A DNA stretch of 64,000 nt, from assembly GCA_024703915.1 (NCBI GenBank), contig CP087969.1, positions 1,922,001 to 1,986,000 of the forward strand, written 5' to 3'. Both the position numbers and the translations under genes were made by a program. Numbering within the stretch: position 1 is the stretch's first letter; each line of letters begins with the position of its first letter. The stretch is from Massilia sp. H-1 (GTDB taxonomy: Bacteria; Pseudomonadota; Gammaproteobacteria; Burkholderiales; Burkholderiaceae_D). The notes under the pieces are model-generated. The model did not search any database and was not told the DNA's origin. It saw only the letters and a list, made by a program, of their open reading frames with translations. This document shows positions 45,627-61,357 of the stretch, in pieces.

Positions 45627-47063
45627 CTGTCCGATTCCGCCGCCAAGACCTGGTTGCCCTGGGTGGTTGCCGCCGCGCTGTTCATGGAGCAGCTCGACGC
45701 CACCATCGTCAATACGGCCGTCCCCAGCATTGCGGCCAGCCTGCAAGTCACGCCGCTCAGCCTCAAGTCCATCGTCAGTAGTTACATCCTCAGCCTGGCG
45801 GTCGGCATTCCGGTCAGCGGCTGGATGGCGGACCGCTTCGGTACCCGGCGCGTGTTCGCCATTGCCATCGTCACCTTCACGCTCGCCTCGGTCTTGTGCG
45901 GTCTGGCCGTCAATACGCCGATGATGATTGCCGCCCGCCTGCTGCAAGGCCTGGGCGGCGCCATGATGATGCCGGTCGGCTGGCTGGCCATCATTCGCAC
46001 CTTCCCCAAGGCGGAGTTACTGGGCGCCATGAACTTCGTCATCATTCCCGCGCTGATCGGACCGCTGCTGGGGCCCACCGTTGGCGGACTGATCGTGCAT
46101 TGGATGTCGTGGCGCGTGATCTTTTCATCAACGTGCCGGTGGGCTTGATCGCCCTCTACATGGTGTACCGCTTCATGCCCGACTACCGGGCCGAGACGCG
46201 GCGGCCGCTCGACGTCGCTTCGGCCTGATACTATTCAGTTCGGGCACCGCGATCCTGTCCTGGCTGCTGGAAATCTTCGGCGAGCATACCTTGCCGCCCT
46301 GGCTGTCGGGCGCCATGCTGGCTTAGCTCGCTCGGCTTGCTGGCTGCCTACGGCGTGCACGCTTCGCGGGCCGAGTTCCCTCTGCTGCGCCTGGCGCTGT
46401 TCCGCATCCGCACCTTCCGCATTTCCGTGCTGGGCGGCTTCGTGACGCGGCTCGGCATCGGCGGCCTGCCCTTCCTGCTGCCCTTGCTGTACCAGGTCGG
46501 GATGGGTTTTCCGGCATGGAAATCGGGCTTGCTGATGATGCCGAAGGGCACTGGCGGCCATGGGCATGAAACTGGTCTCGCAGCAACTGCTCAAGCGCTT
46601 CGGCTACCGGCAGATTCTGATCGTCAACACGGTATGCATCGGCCTGACGATCGGCCTGTTCGCCACGGTCGGGCCGGGCACCTCGGCGGCCTTCATCGTC
46701 ATGCTGGGGCTGATGCAAGGCTTCTTCAATTCGATGCAATTTTCCTGCATGAACTCGCTGGCCTATGCCGACGTCAACGACACGGAGTCGAGCATGGCCA
46801 GCACCATGTCGAGCTCGTTCCAGCAGTTATCGATGAGCTTCGGGCTGGCGATCGGCTCGCTGGTGGCCGGATGGTATCTCGGCAATGTGCCGCAAACCAA
46901 CCAGGCGATGGTCGTGAATGCCTTGCATCACGCCTTCCTCACGCTGGCCGTGATCACGGCCCTGTCCTCGCTGACCTTCTGGCGCCTGCGGCGCGAAGAC
47001 GGCGAAAGCATCAGCCGCGGGATCGTCCGCAATCAGACTTCGCCCGCGGTCAGCCAGTCCTGA
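45627..47063 (+). CDS. DHA2-family (EmrB/QacA-like) efflux MFS transporter
   Basis: This drug/proton antiporter has about 475 residues and about 14 helices. WVVAAALFMEQLDATIVNTAVPSIAASL carries the helix 1 motif LDATIVN of the DHA2 group, and SGWMADRFGTRRVF is the loop 2-3 signature. The start codon is unclear: the frame opens at CTG 45627 after an in-frame TAA, so a base may be wrong there. Breaks near 46128 and 46220, at scar 46321, and near 46550. No membrane-fusion partner is adjacent. Confidence 0.83.
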
Positions 47064-47065
47064 CG

Positions 47066-48624
47066 CTATTTCTTCGGCAAGCGCGCCAGGTCGGCAGCGG
47101 CAGCGTAGCGCTTGAAGGTCTCCGGCGGGCAAACCGATGCCGCCGCAGCCAGCAAGGGCTTCGCTTTCGTGTTCTCGCCGGACAGCAAGTACGACTGGGC
47201 CAGGTGGAAGCCCATCTTGCACGCTTCAGCTTCCTGATCGCTGCGGTCCGCATCGGCCAGCTGCTGGAAGCGCTCGGCATCAATCTTGCCGAGGTAGAAG
47301 TCGGCCACGTTGTCGTCCCAGTTTTTCTCGTTGCGCTTGGCGCGCCCGCCGCCAGTTCGGCCTTGGCCGCCTCGCCCCGTCCGCCGCGCGGCGCTCAGGT
47401 AGATCAGGCTGTTGAGATTCTGGGTCGCCTTTTCCTTGTACGCCATACGGAAACCGTCGGCGCTGGCCGCAAAGTCGGCCGTGTAGAAATTGGTCCGGCC
47501 CAGGCCCAGCATGGCGCGCCGGTTTCCCGTTGCGGCAATTTTTGCATACGCGGCGATCAGTTTGGCATTGTCGCGCCGCCCGACCGGGGCCTGGAATTCA
47601 TCCCATTCATTGACCATGTAGAGCGCATCGGGATTGCCCGCCTTGAGCTCGTCCTTCAGCCATGGATCGTCAGTCGAAATCATCTTGGAGAAGATATTGC
47701 CGCCCAGGTAGCTGAAATAAATCATGCGCTGGGACATGGAGATCAAGACCCGGTGGGTGCGCAGAAAATCGACTCCCAGCACCAGATCGGAAGGCGCGTT
47801 CGGCCCCAGGTCCATCATGCCGATCTTGATGTTGCGGACTTTTTCGTCGCCGATCTCGAGCGTGTCGACCGGGACTTCATAAAAGTCGAGCGAGGTCTGC
47901 GCGAGCGTGGTCGCCTTGCCGTCGGAAATGACGCCGTTCGCGTTCGGCTTCCAGGCCGACCGCTTTGGCGATGCGCGAATTGACATAGGAACGGCCGCTC
48001 GTGGTCGAGAACATCGCTTCCATCTCCAGGCCATTCAGTTTGACCTTGAACAGCGGGCGGATATCGCCTTCGTCATTGATGCGGAACGGCATGGCGATCG
48101 CATCGGCATCCCAATACGCGAGGTGGTTATTGCCGCAATCGGTGGGACGGAAAAATTTCAGGTATTTCTGGGCGACCGAAATCTCCAGATCGCGCCGCAG
48201 CAACAGGTCGGTGCCGACCGAAATGCCATACCCGGAATCGGGAAGATCAAGGACGGGAAAATTGCCGCTCGACGCGACCAGCCCCACGCGCAGTTCCTTC
48301 CAGGCGGGCATCGTAGACGCGACGGGCCCATGAAGCGTCATACAGTTTGTCGTAGGTGTTCATGGTGGGAATCCCCATCCGCTCGATCACCGACATTTCA
48401 ACGTGGGTGTGGAAGGAAGCGAGATTGGCCAGCACGCGGGTCGGCTTGCCATTGATGCTGCCGTCGATCGTGGGATCGAGTCCGGGTCCGCTCAGCGACA
48501 TGGGCAGCGTCGCGATCAGATCGAGCTGACACTTCTTTTCCGGATCGGCGGCGTGGGCCGGACCGGCTGCGGCGAACAGCAAGGCAACGATCGCCAGGGG
48601 GCGAAGCAACGGCAAAGTATCCAA
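47066..48624 (-). CDS. Secreted retropepsin-like protein with C-terminal helical repeats
   Basis: This protein has about 515 residues. It starts at TTG 48624 with AAGGAA 5 bases upstream, with a signal peptide MDTLPLLRPLAIVALLFAAAGPAHA. Two regions have the layout of a pepsin-like fold: DGSINGKPTRVLANLASFHTHVEM and LNGLEMEAMFSTTSGRSYVNSRIA, then VLGVDFLRTHRVLISMSQRMIYF. In active members a D-T/S-G triad sits where LANLAS and FSTTSG stand here, so catalysis is doubtful. The C-terminal 150 residues resemble TPR/Sel1 helical repeats. Breaks near 47345, 47950 and 48305. Confidence 0.72.
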
Positions 48625-48724
48625 CGCAATTCCTTGTTCCGGTCAGTGGGGCGAGGAATCATGACACGGCGTTGCACAGAAAGATAGATGTATTGGCAAA
48701 AACCAACAGTCGGGATGCGACTGC

Positions 48725-49485
48725 CTACATCTGGCGGAAACGGCGCATGAAGGCTTCTGCCACGGGCAATTGCTCATTGCTGCTTTTCAGTTTCAGACTC
48801 AGCTGGTTAGCCATGTTCGGCTCGATGCTGGTGATCTCATGCTGCGTTGACGACGGTCGAGCGGTGAATCTGCCAGAACTGGTCCGGGTCGAGCTCGCTC
48901 ATGAGTTCCTTGAGCGTCTTCTTGATCAGCACCTCGGAATCGGCCAGCACCACGCGCGTGTATTTCTGGTCTGACTGGAAGAACACGATCTCGTCGATCG
49001 TAATCAGACGCAAGGCATTGCCGACCGAGGCCGTGATCCAGCGCAGATACGACGCGCCCGTCTGCACCGGCTGCAAACTGGCCAGCATCGGGCTCAGGTC
49101 GGCGGGCGCGGCATCGATGCGCTGCTTGAGGCGGCGCACGGTGGTGGCCATGCGCACCGGGTCGACCGGCTTGAGTATGTAATCGACGGCGCCGTTGTCG
49201 AAGGCTTCGAGCGCGTGCATGTCGTAGGCGGTCACGAACACGATATGGCAGCGGTCGCGCAGCGTGCGCGCCACGTCCAGCCCGTTCGGCTCGGGGATCT
49301 GAATGTCCAGAAACACCACGTCCGGTTCGTGGCGCGCGATCTGGCGCAAGGCGTCCACGCCATCGACCGCGTGGCCGACAATCATCAGTTCGGGCCACAG
49401 CGCGGCCAGCAATTCGCGCAATTCATCGTGCAGCGCCGGTTCGTCTTCAACGATCAGGGCGCGGGGGGGCCGGCTCGCATGGCAT
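48725..49485 (-). CDS. LytTR-family response regulator
   Basis: This protein has about 250 residues. The receiver (RALIVEDEPALHDELRELLAAL, phospho-Asp in VVFLDIQIPEPNG, Lys in YILKPVDPVRM) is followed by a LytTR DNA-binding domain (LRLITIDEIVFFQSDQKYTRVVLADSEVLIKKTLKELMSELDPDQFWQIHRSTVVN, ending EAFMRRFRQM). A small indel near 48840 cuts it to NAA; the rest continues in another frame. A run of seven C near 49464 may hide whether it is separate from, or fused to, the preceding sensor gene. Confidence 0.86.
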
Positions 49486-50218
49486 GTCCTTGTCCAGTTG
49501 GGCGCAGCAGCGGCCAGTTCATCGTCGGTATCGGATGGGCTGCTCTGGCGGCGGTTCATGGCCAGGCGCAGATAGCTGATCAGGCGGTCGAGCAGCGCGG
49601 AAGCGCTGGCGCTCTCATCCTGGTAACGCGCATGCACGACCGACAGCACGCGCGCCACCATGGCGGGATCGACCTCGGCGCGCGCCTTGCCCAGGCGCGC
49701 GTGGGTCAGCTGCCGCGCCAGCAGCGCGCGCCGTCCCAGCAGAGCCGCCAGGGTTCGCTGATTCGTCACGCGCTGGAGGTTCAGCAGATACAGCCAGCCG
49801 ATCAGGCCGCCCCACAGCAAGACTTGCAGCCAGAAGTCGAACACCTTTTCCGGTTTCAGCGCAACATCGCCGCGCGCCCCAGCGCCAGCAGCGCATACAC
49901 CGACCACGACAGTGTCGTGGCGATGGTGCTGCTTAGCAGAGCAAAAGCAGCAGGAAGCGGCGCGGACGACTGACCAGGTCGCTGCCATTGTCCGTTGCGA
50001 GGCGCAAGGCGGCGACCATGATCAGGGCCGCGATGAACACGCTCACTCCTTCGCGCGACAGTGAACAGCAGCCATTCGGCATCCTGGTTTGTCGCGCGCT
50101 CCATCCATTTGGGCACTTCGCGCAACTCGCCGATCAGGGCACCGACGGCGGCAAAGCCGAGCGTGTGACGCCACTGGGAGCGCAGGCGGCGCCATCGGTC
50201 CTTGAGCCATTCAGCCAT
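49486..50218 (-). CDS. Degenerate sensor-like membrane protein
   Basis: This protein has about 240 residues: a cytoplasmic start (MAEWLKDRWRRLRSQWRHTLGFA), about four membrane segments including VFDFWLQVLLWGGLIGWLYLLNLQ, then ARLGKARAEVDPAMVARVLSVVHARYQDESASASALLDRLISYLRLAMNR. That last part is laid out like the LytS His-kinase domain, but the usual NPHFLFN with the phospho-His reads DPAMVAR, and there is no ATPase domain. Its ATG overlaps the TGA of the complete kinase. Frame breaks near 50055, 49930 and 49870. It may be an accessory sensor. Confidence 0.68.
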
Positions 50219-51305
50219 GCCGGTCTCCGGTCGCGATCCGGATTCTGGCCAGCACGCTCAGCATCCGGCCCCGGTCCGACCTCGAGCACGGCCGCCTGGC
50301 CGAAGCGGCCGCGCAGGCGGGCCTTGACCGTTGCCAGACCCAGGCCCTTGCCCGACGTCTGGCGCAGGCCGACGCCGTCATCGCTCACTTCGATCAGCAA
50401 TTCGGTCTCGCTCAGGGTGGCGCGGATCGCGATCGCTTGGCTGCGCCGGACTTGGGCCCGAGGCCATGCTTGACCGCATTTTCAACCAGCGTCGCCACCG
50501 TCAGCGCTTAAGCAGGCGCATGGCCCCATGGCCTGCGGCGCGGCATCGATCGTATAGCGCAGCTAAGCCCCGCAAAACGCTGCTCGATCAGCGCCAGGTA
50601 CAAATTGATCAGGTCGAGTTCATCATCGAGCCGCCAGTCGTCGCGCCGCAGTGCTTAAGCAACGCGTTCAAGATAGTCGATCAGGTTTTTCAGCACCTCG
50701 CTCGCACTGCCATCGTCGATGCGATACAGCCGCTTGATATGCGCCAGCGTGTTGAACAGGAAATGTGGTTCGATCTGGGCCTCGAGCATGGCCAGTTCGC
50801 TGCGGTCGACGTCGGTGGCCATCGCGTCGGTTTGCTGCTGCAGGCGCGCGGCCCGTCCGTCCTCGGCAGTGGCGAAATCGCGCATCAGCAGCCACCCGTT
50901 GATCAGCAATGCCACCAGGATGGCGCGCTGTGCCGAGATGTACAAACCTGCCGGATAGACTTCACGATTCATCAGGTAGGGAAACAGGTTGAGGTAGACC
51001 GCGATCGTCACCAGGATCGCCCCAGAGAAGTTGAGCAATTGCCCGAACAGCATGCGCGGCGCCAGCGTTTCCGGATACAGGCGTTCCAGCAAGGGATTGA
51101 GCCAGACCACGCAGGCCCAGACGTGCAGGCCGATCATCACGTGATACAGCGTCGAGATCAATTGCACTCGCGACATGAAGATCGGCTTCTCGGTGAACAG
51201 CCAGTACGACAACAGCGATTGCGTGACCAACAGGCAAGCGCCTGCCACGGCCAGGCCCAGGCCGAAAAGTCGCCAGCGCCAGAGAGGGGCGCTTGCCTCA
51301 AGCAT
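50211..51305 (-). CDS. LytS-type sensor histidine kinase
   Basis: This kinase has about 362 residues. Four or five helices (WRLFGLGLAVAGACLLVTQSLL, MIGLHVWACVVWL, LLNFSGAILVTIAVYLNLF, AILVALLINGWLLMRDF) precede the His-kinase domain with MLEAQIEPHFLFNTLAHIKRLY and an ATPase domain with VENAVKHGLGP, VSDDGVGL and GKGLGLATVKARL. Scars at 50505, 50563 and 50653 break it. The stop overlaps the start of the degenerate sensor, and the LytTR regulator follows. Confidence 0.86.
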
Positions 51306-51354
51306 GTTGTTGTCGGATCATCATCGCTGGCGGAGAGGATACGCGCTCGGCGCC

Positions 51355-52549
51355 TCAATAGGGCAATTCCGGTTTGTAGAGTTTGGCGATGCCGCGCGAC
51401 ATGACCTGCGGCACCTTGCGATCGTAGCTTTCATTGGTCAGCACGATCACCGAGAAGCCCGCATCCTGATAGCGGATGAAGTCGCTGGTATAGGCTTAAG
51501 CATGCCACCCGAGTGATAGACCTTGCGGTAAGTGTCGACCGTGCTGAGGAACCAGCCGAGTCCGTAGTTGACGTCGGCGCGCATGTCGCCGGTGCGCGCT
51601 TCGACCAGTGTACTGACGGTCCACATGGCATCGCGGCTGGACTGGCGCAGGAAGGTGTCGCCACGCAGCGCGGCATCGTACTTTGCCATGTCGAGCGCGG
51701 TCGACTCGATACCGCTGGCCGCCATCGACAGATACTGCAGTTCGCCAGGCGTGTGACGCAGCGGCGTAATTTGTCCGTGACTGTTCGCACGATAGCCCAT
51801 GGCCAGGCTTGGCGCCGGTATCAGCTTCCCCCATGATGCGCGTGCTGCGCATTCCCAGCGGGCCGAAGACTTTTTCCTGCAAATAGTCACCGTAGAACTT
51901 GCCGCTCACGCGTCCGAGAATGATGCCCAACACGTCAAAGCCCAGATTGCTGTAAGACCAGACCTGCCCCGGCGCGGGGGTGGCTTAAGCACTTTTTGTA
52001 CAGTTCAAGGAATTCGGCTTCCGGCGCCACATGGCCCTGCAGCGTATTCTGGGTCGCGCTGTCCGGATTTTCGGGCAGACCCGAGGTGTGGTTCAACAGA
52101 TGGCGGATGGTGATGCCTTCCCAGCTCGGCAACACCGGTCCGATATAGGTACTGATTTTGGCATCGAGATCGAGCTTGCCTTCTTCGACCAGCATCATGG
52201 TCGCCACCGTCGAAAATGTTTTGGTGATCGAGCCGATTTCAAGCCGGTGCTCAGGCGTCATCGGCGTTCTGCTTTCCAGATCCGCATAGCCGTAGGACTT
52301 GGCATACAGCAGACGACCGTTCTCCATGACGGCGACGGACGCGCCCGGGATCTTTCCTTCCACCAGTTTGGCCTGGATGTAAGCATCCAATGTGGCATTC
52401 ATGCTGCTGCGTGCTGCTTAGGCAGGCGACATGCTAACCGGCGGCAATGAGCGCAGGTCGGGCGACGATTCCCCGCCACCGCATGCGGAAAGGAGCAGTG
52501 CAGCGGAAGCTGCGCCAAGGAAAAGTCGCCGGATCGTGGTTGTGGTCAT
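51355..52549 (-). CDS. Serine hydrolase, class C beta-lactamase fold, lipoprotein
   Basis: This protein has about 397 residues. The lipoprotein signal is [23 protein letters not shown]. The SxxK motif is in [13 protein letters not shown], the YxN motif is in [13 protein letters not shown], and YHSGGM is the third motif. It looks like a penicillin-binding-protein or esterase relative; the substrate is unknown. It shares layout with the protein at 38617-39742, but the sequences differ. Scars at 51495, 51984 and 52416 plus a break near 51815 split the frame. Confidence 0.84.
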
Positions 52550-52703
52550 CGTTGCGTTCCTGAATAAGTCCTCGCCAGCCGAGGTCAGCACCGATCGTAA
52601 GGGACACGTCGCGGTGAATGATCAGCAAGGGTATGAAGGCGGGAAAATCAGGGAATCAAGCCGCTGTTTTCGGGATTGAAGCGGCAATGACAAAGCGCTG
52701 GAC

Positions 52704-52742
52704 GAAAAAAACCCCGAAGCATTTCTGCACCGGGGTTTTTTC
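52704..52742 (-). terminator. Terminator of rRNA operon 2
   Basis: AAAAAAACCCCG and CGGGGTTTTTT pair around about 14 bases, just beyond the 5S gene. It corresponds to the terminator at 28912-28952. Confidence 0.8.
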
Positions 52743-52750
52743 ATATAACT

Positions 52751-52866
52751 AGCCTGACGATAACCTACTTTCACACTGGTTGCAGCACTATCATCGGCGT
52801 AATCTCGTTTCACGGTCCTGTTCGGGATGGGAAGGGGTGGTACCGAGTTACTATGGTCATCAGGCA
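52751..52866 (-). rRNA. rrf: 5S rRNA of operon 2
   Basis: This 5S gene of about 116 bases is the same as the proximal copy of operon 1. Only one 5S copy is present in this operon. A small GC-rich insertion (52950-52973) distinguishes the 23S-5S spacer from that of operon 1. Confidence 0.95.
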
Positions 52867-53040
52867 TAACTTGTACAGGTCCGCACAATGGCAGGGCGCA
52901 GCTTCCTTTGGAAGCTGCTACCTTGAATCTGGAAGAAGTATTGTTTTGCACCGCCGCGCTTTAGCGGCGGGTACTTGGTAGCACTCGTATCAACAACAAG
53001 CACAACGCGTATTCTTATCGTCTACAACTGCTAATGTTAT

Positions 53041-55936
<2,896 letters not shown>

Positions 55937-56157
55937 TAACGTTAGCTCCTGACGACTAATCAGGAAGCGTTTATAGAGATAAGAGTACAGCGTTGTTGCT
56001 TTGTTTGTTGATACAAGTTTTACTACCCTGCCAAACCGTTTGCACGGATTGACATAAAACTTTACTTCTTCCAGATTGTTAAAGAACGAAACAGCATTTA
56101 ATCTCTAAAAGATCAAATCTAAATCCAGCAACGTCGGCCGACTTACATTTGAACTTT

Positions 56158-56234
56158 TGGTGGAGGATGACGGGATCAGAACCGACGACCCCCTGCTTGC
56201 AAAGCAGGTGCTCTCCCAGCTGAGCTAATCCCCC
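56158..56234 (-). tRNA. tRNA-Ala(TGC), operon 2
   Basis: Sequence and structure are identical to the copy at 32344-32420, with anticodon TGC and encoded CCA, between 23S and tRNA-Ile. Confidence 0.96.
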
Positions 56235-56246
56235 ATTGGGTGTTAC

Positions 56247-56323
56247 TGGTAGGGCTGGTTGGACTCGAACCAACGACCCCCGCGTTATCAACACGGTGCT
56301 CTAACCAGCTGAGCTACAGCCCC
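56247..56323 (-). tRNA. tRNA-Ile(GAT), operon 2
   Basis: Identical to the copy at 32433-32509, with anticodon GAT and encoded CCA. The spacer to tRNA-Ala differs by a few bases (GTGTTACTGG against GTAAGACTGG). Confidence 0.96.
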
Positions 56324-56401
56324 AAATGCTGTTCTTTATCTTTATTAACAGTCGATAAGAGTGGACGCTTAATGAATTGGTTCTATAACCAGGTGCAACT
56401 C

Positions 56402-57933
<1,532 letters not shown>

Positions 57934-58312
57934 ATCTCTGTTTGTCGGACCTTTCGGCCCGAATTCGTCCCATTGGTCCGAATTCGCTCACTCAAAATAC
58001 TGACAGGCCACTTCTTGCGAAGCGCCTATATTTCTTTTTGTGAACATTTGATAATTTAAGTATTCAAAGACCGAAGTCTTTGGCACCTTCATCAAACGCC
58101 CACACTTATCGACTGTTAATTGTTAAAGAACACGGCTCCCGCCGAGGGTTCGGTACTGCTTGCTGCTTGGTACGAAGCGTTGTGTTCGTTGCAGCAGAGA
58201 GGCGGCACCATGTTTGCTTATGCATCATGAGTGAACACACAACGAGAACAGCATCCCACTGTGAAGCGGAGCAACACAATGCCAAAACCAGCGCCCTGGT
58301 GTCGCATTGTTT
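57934..58312 (-). other. Leader and upstream region of rRNA operon 2
   Basis: Up to 58204 this matches the operon 1 leader, including boxA (GTTCTTTAACAATTAA on the minus strand, 58116-58131). Beyond that the sequence is unique. A strong promoter like that of operon 1 is not evident; weak hexamers such as TTGTGT near 58235 can be found. No protein gene is present. Confidence 0.65.
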
Positions 58313-58329
58313 TGTTCCCTTATAGAACA
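58313..58329. promoter_or_regulatory. Dyad upstream of the AcoR-like gene
   Basis: TGTTC, seven bases, GAACA, with a further GGAACA at 58343-58348. It lies 70-90 bases before the regulator start and could be its own binding site. No experimental match is known to me. Confidence 0.4.
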
Positions 58330-58402
58330 GGTGCTACATTATGGAACAGTAGTATTCCACTGAGAGAGCCGCAGGCAAGGGCCCAACAGGAGACTTGGAA
58401 TC

Positions 58403-60362
58403 ATGTACAGATCACCGGCCGACGAGTCGGACAGCCGCAGCATGCGGGCGTCCGCAACGCGATGGGAAGAGAACATGCCATCGATTATCGATTCATCGCA
58501 TAAGCGCTCGGCCGCGTTCGGCCTCAATCCCTCTGCCGCGCCCGACTTCCAGCCCCATGCACAGGAACGACCTGGGACTGTTGATCGAACAGAACCGCCT
58601 GCTGCATGCGCATGCGGTGCTTAAGCCATGGAAACGCTGTACCAGCAAATCATCAATACCCACAATATGGTGATCCTCACGGACGCCAACGGGGTCATTG
58701 TCCACTCGCTGGGCGACGACGACTTCCTCGAAAAGGCCGACCGGGTCGCCCTCACGCCCGGCGTGGCCTGGTCCGAGGAAAGCAAGGGCACCAACGCGAT
58801 CGGCACGGCCATCGTGGAAAAGACGGCCACCCTGGTTCACGCGGATCAGCATTTTCTTGCCGCAAATCACTTTCTTACCTGCTCTGCGGCTCCTATTACT
58901 GACTATCAGGGCAATGTCGTCGGCGTGCTCGACGTCTCCGGCGACCAGCGCAGCTTCCACAAGCACACCATGGCCCTGGTCCGCATGTCGGCCCTGATGA
59001 TCGAAAATCAGTTGTTTTCGGCCACCTTCGAAGAGTCGATCACCCTCCACTTCCACGCCCGGCCCGAGTTCATCGGCACCTTGATGGAGGGCATCGCCTC
59101 GTTCACGCCGGGCGGACGCTTCCTGTCCGCCAACCGCACCGGCTTGTTCCAGCTCGGCCTGTCGTTCTCGGCCCTGCAGTCGCATACGTTCAGCTCCTTG
59201 TTCGGATTGCCGGTGTCGGCCCTGTTCGATCATTACCGCACGGCCAGTCCCGGCTTGCTCAATCTGTGCATGCACAGCGGCGTGCGTGTCTATGGCCGCG
59301 CCCAGTTGCGCCTGGCCAATGGCGCCCACGCCCTGACCGACAACCAGGAAGTCCTCAGTGTGCCGAGCATGCCGCACGCCACCAACCAGGCGCATGCGGC
59401 GCGCCGCCTGTCCGGCCTGCGCTATCTGAACACCGGCGATCCCCAGCTGGAACTGGTGATCGACAAGGTCAACAAGGTGCTGGGGCGCGACATCCCCATC
59501 TTGATCATGGGCGAGACCGGCACCGGCAAGGAATTGCTGGCTCAGGCGATCCACAACGATTCGCCGCGCACGATGAGCCCCTTCGTCGCCGTCAATTGCG
59601 CCTCGATTCCCGAGACGCTGATCGAATCGGAGCTGTTCGGCTACGAGGATGGCGCGTTCACCGGTGCCCGCAAGAAGGGTTCGATCGGCAAGATTCTCCA
59701 GGCGAACGGCGGCACCTTGTTCCTCGACGAAATCGGGGACATGCCGTTCGGACTCCAGGCGCGCCTGTTGCGGGTGCTGCAGGAACGGATGGTGACGCCC
59801 CTGGGCAGTGGAAAATCGATTCCGGTCAATGTCGAACTGATCTGCGCCACCAACCACAATCTGCGCGAGCGTATCGCCAAGGGCTTGTTCCACGAAGACT
59901 TGTATTACCGCCTCAACGGGCTGGTCGTCAAACTGCCGCCGCTGCGCGAGCGTACCGACCTGGAAACCGTCGTCAAGAAGATCCTCATGTCCGAATCCGG
60001 CGGCACCCGGTACACGGTGGCGCCCGATCTGCTCGCCCTCTTCCACAAGCACAAGTGGCCCGGCAACTTCCGTCAGCTCACCAATTTGCTGCGCACCGCC
60101 ATCATCATGGCTGGCGACGAGTCGGAAATCGGCACCTGCCACATGCCGGACGACTTCTTTGACGATATCGACATGCAACCCTGCAGCGCCGCCAACCTGA
60201 ATACGGAACGCATGATCGCCACCGGCGCCAACCTCGAAGAAGTTGAACACTCCGTGATTCTCAAGTCGCTCGAGGCACACGGCGGCAATGTATCGGCCAC
60301 GGCACGCGCCCTGGGCGTGTCGCGCAAACACCATTTATCGCAAGGTACCGAATCTGAAGTAA
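58403..60362 (+). CDS. AcoR-type sigma-54-dependent activator
   Basis: This enhancer-binding protein has about 652 residues. The start ATG at 58403 has AGGAGA 9 bases upstream. A GAF-like sensor region (VILTDANGVIVHSLGDDDF, GVAWSEESKGTNAIGTA, CSAAPITDYQGNVVGVLDVSGD) is followed by the AAA+ domain (MGETGTGKELLAQAIH, DGAFTGARKKG, TLFLDEIGDM, ICATNHNLRERI) and a Fis-type helix-turn-helix at the end (NVSATARALGVSRNTIYRKV). A scar at 58618 and an extra A near 60328 are corrected. Members of this family control alcohol, acetoin or glycerol use. Confidence 0.88.
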
Positions 60363-60370
60363 GTGCCCGC

Positions 60371-61344
60371 TCATGCTGCACGCGCGAATCCAGGCGACTT
60401 CCAGATGATGCCGCGCTTATTGATCGTCATCAGGTCGACGCCCGGCATGCGGGCCGCCATCGCATGCGCCTTGCGCGCTCCCATCACCATGAAGGCCGTC
60501 GACAGCCCGTCGGCCAGGATCCCGCTCGGGGCCGCGACGGTGACGCTGGCCAGTTCGCGCGGCGAATCGGCGGTGGACGGATCAAAGATATGGTGGTGCA
60601 GAAAGTCCGGCGTGAACGCCGACGCATAATCCCCCGACGTGGCCAGGCTGCGCCCGTCCAGGCGCAAGGTCGCGGCCAGCGTGTCCGGCTGGCGCGGATC
60701 GGCCACGCCCAGCGTCCACGGCGCGTTGCCCGGCTTGTGGTAATGGGCGCAATATTCGCCCGTATCGACCAGCGCATGTTCGATCCCGTTGCCGCGCAGC
60801 GAAGCGAGGACCAGGTCGGCCGCATAGCCCTGCGCCAGGCCGTTCAGCGTGATCTGCATGCCTGGCTTGTTCAAACTGACCCGCGCGGAACTGAACGCCA
60901 CCTTTTCCCATCCAATCCTTGAACTGGCGATGAGCCGGTCCCGCTGAGCAGGCGCGCCGCACGGGGCATCGCGGTAGGCGCGCCACAGCGGCTGCACGGT
61001 AATGTCGAACGCGCCCTTGCTCATGGCAGACAAGGCTTGCGCCTGCGCCAGCACGGCAAGCAAGTGCGGGTCGGGGTGATCGAGCACGCCATCGCGGTTG
61101 AGCCGGTAGACCTGGCTGGCAGGGTTGTAAATACTCATCAGCCGGTCGATCAGATAGGCCTGGTCAAACGCTTGCGCCATGATGCGCGCCGCCTGATGCC
61201 GGTCCGGGTGCACGATCAGTATGCGCAAGGTCGTGCCAAACCCCAGGGCGGCGGCCGAATGCAGTTCCCCGGGCAAGGGGGTGCAAGCGGCGACAGCTTA
61301 GCCACGCTGCCGAGCGACGCGGCAATAAAAGTACGACGATGCAT
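60371..61344 (-). CDS. apbE: FAD:protein FMN transferase (ApbE family)
   Basis: ApbE attaches FMN from FAD to a Thr of target proteins outside the cytoplasm. About 322 residues: MHRRTFIAASLGSVAGC is a lipoprotein-like signal once the scar at 61297 is read as GCCGGC, then LIDRLMSIYNPASQVYRLNRDG, KGAFDITVQPLWRAYRD, LNGLAQGYAADLV, ALVDTGEYCA, and VTVAAPSGILADGLSTAFMVMG with the flavin- and metal-binding residues. It follows the NosR-like gene by 13 bases and converges on the activator gene. Confidence 0.9.
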
Positions 61345-61357
61345 GACGGCCTCCATA

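Noticed and set aside
38617..52549. Beta-lactam resistance island from two beta-lactamase-fold genes.
   Set aside because: The motifs fit a broad serine hydrolase group including esterases and peptidases. There are no integrase, transposase or ampR-like genes nearby.
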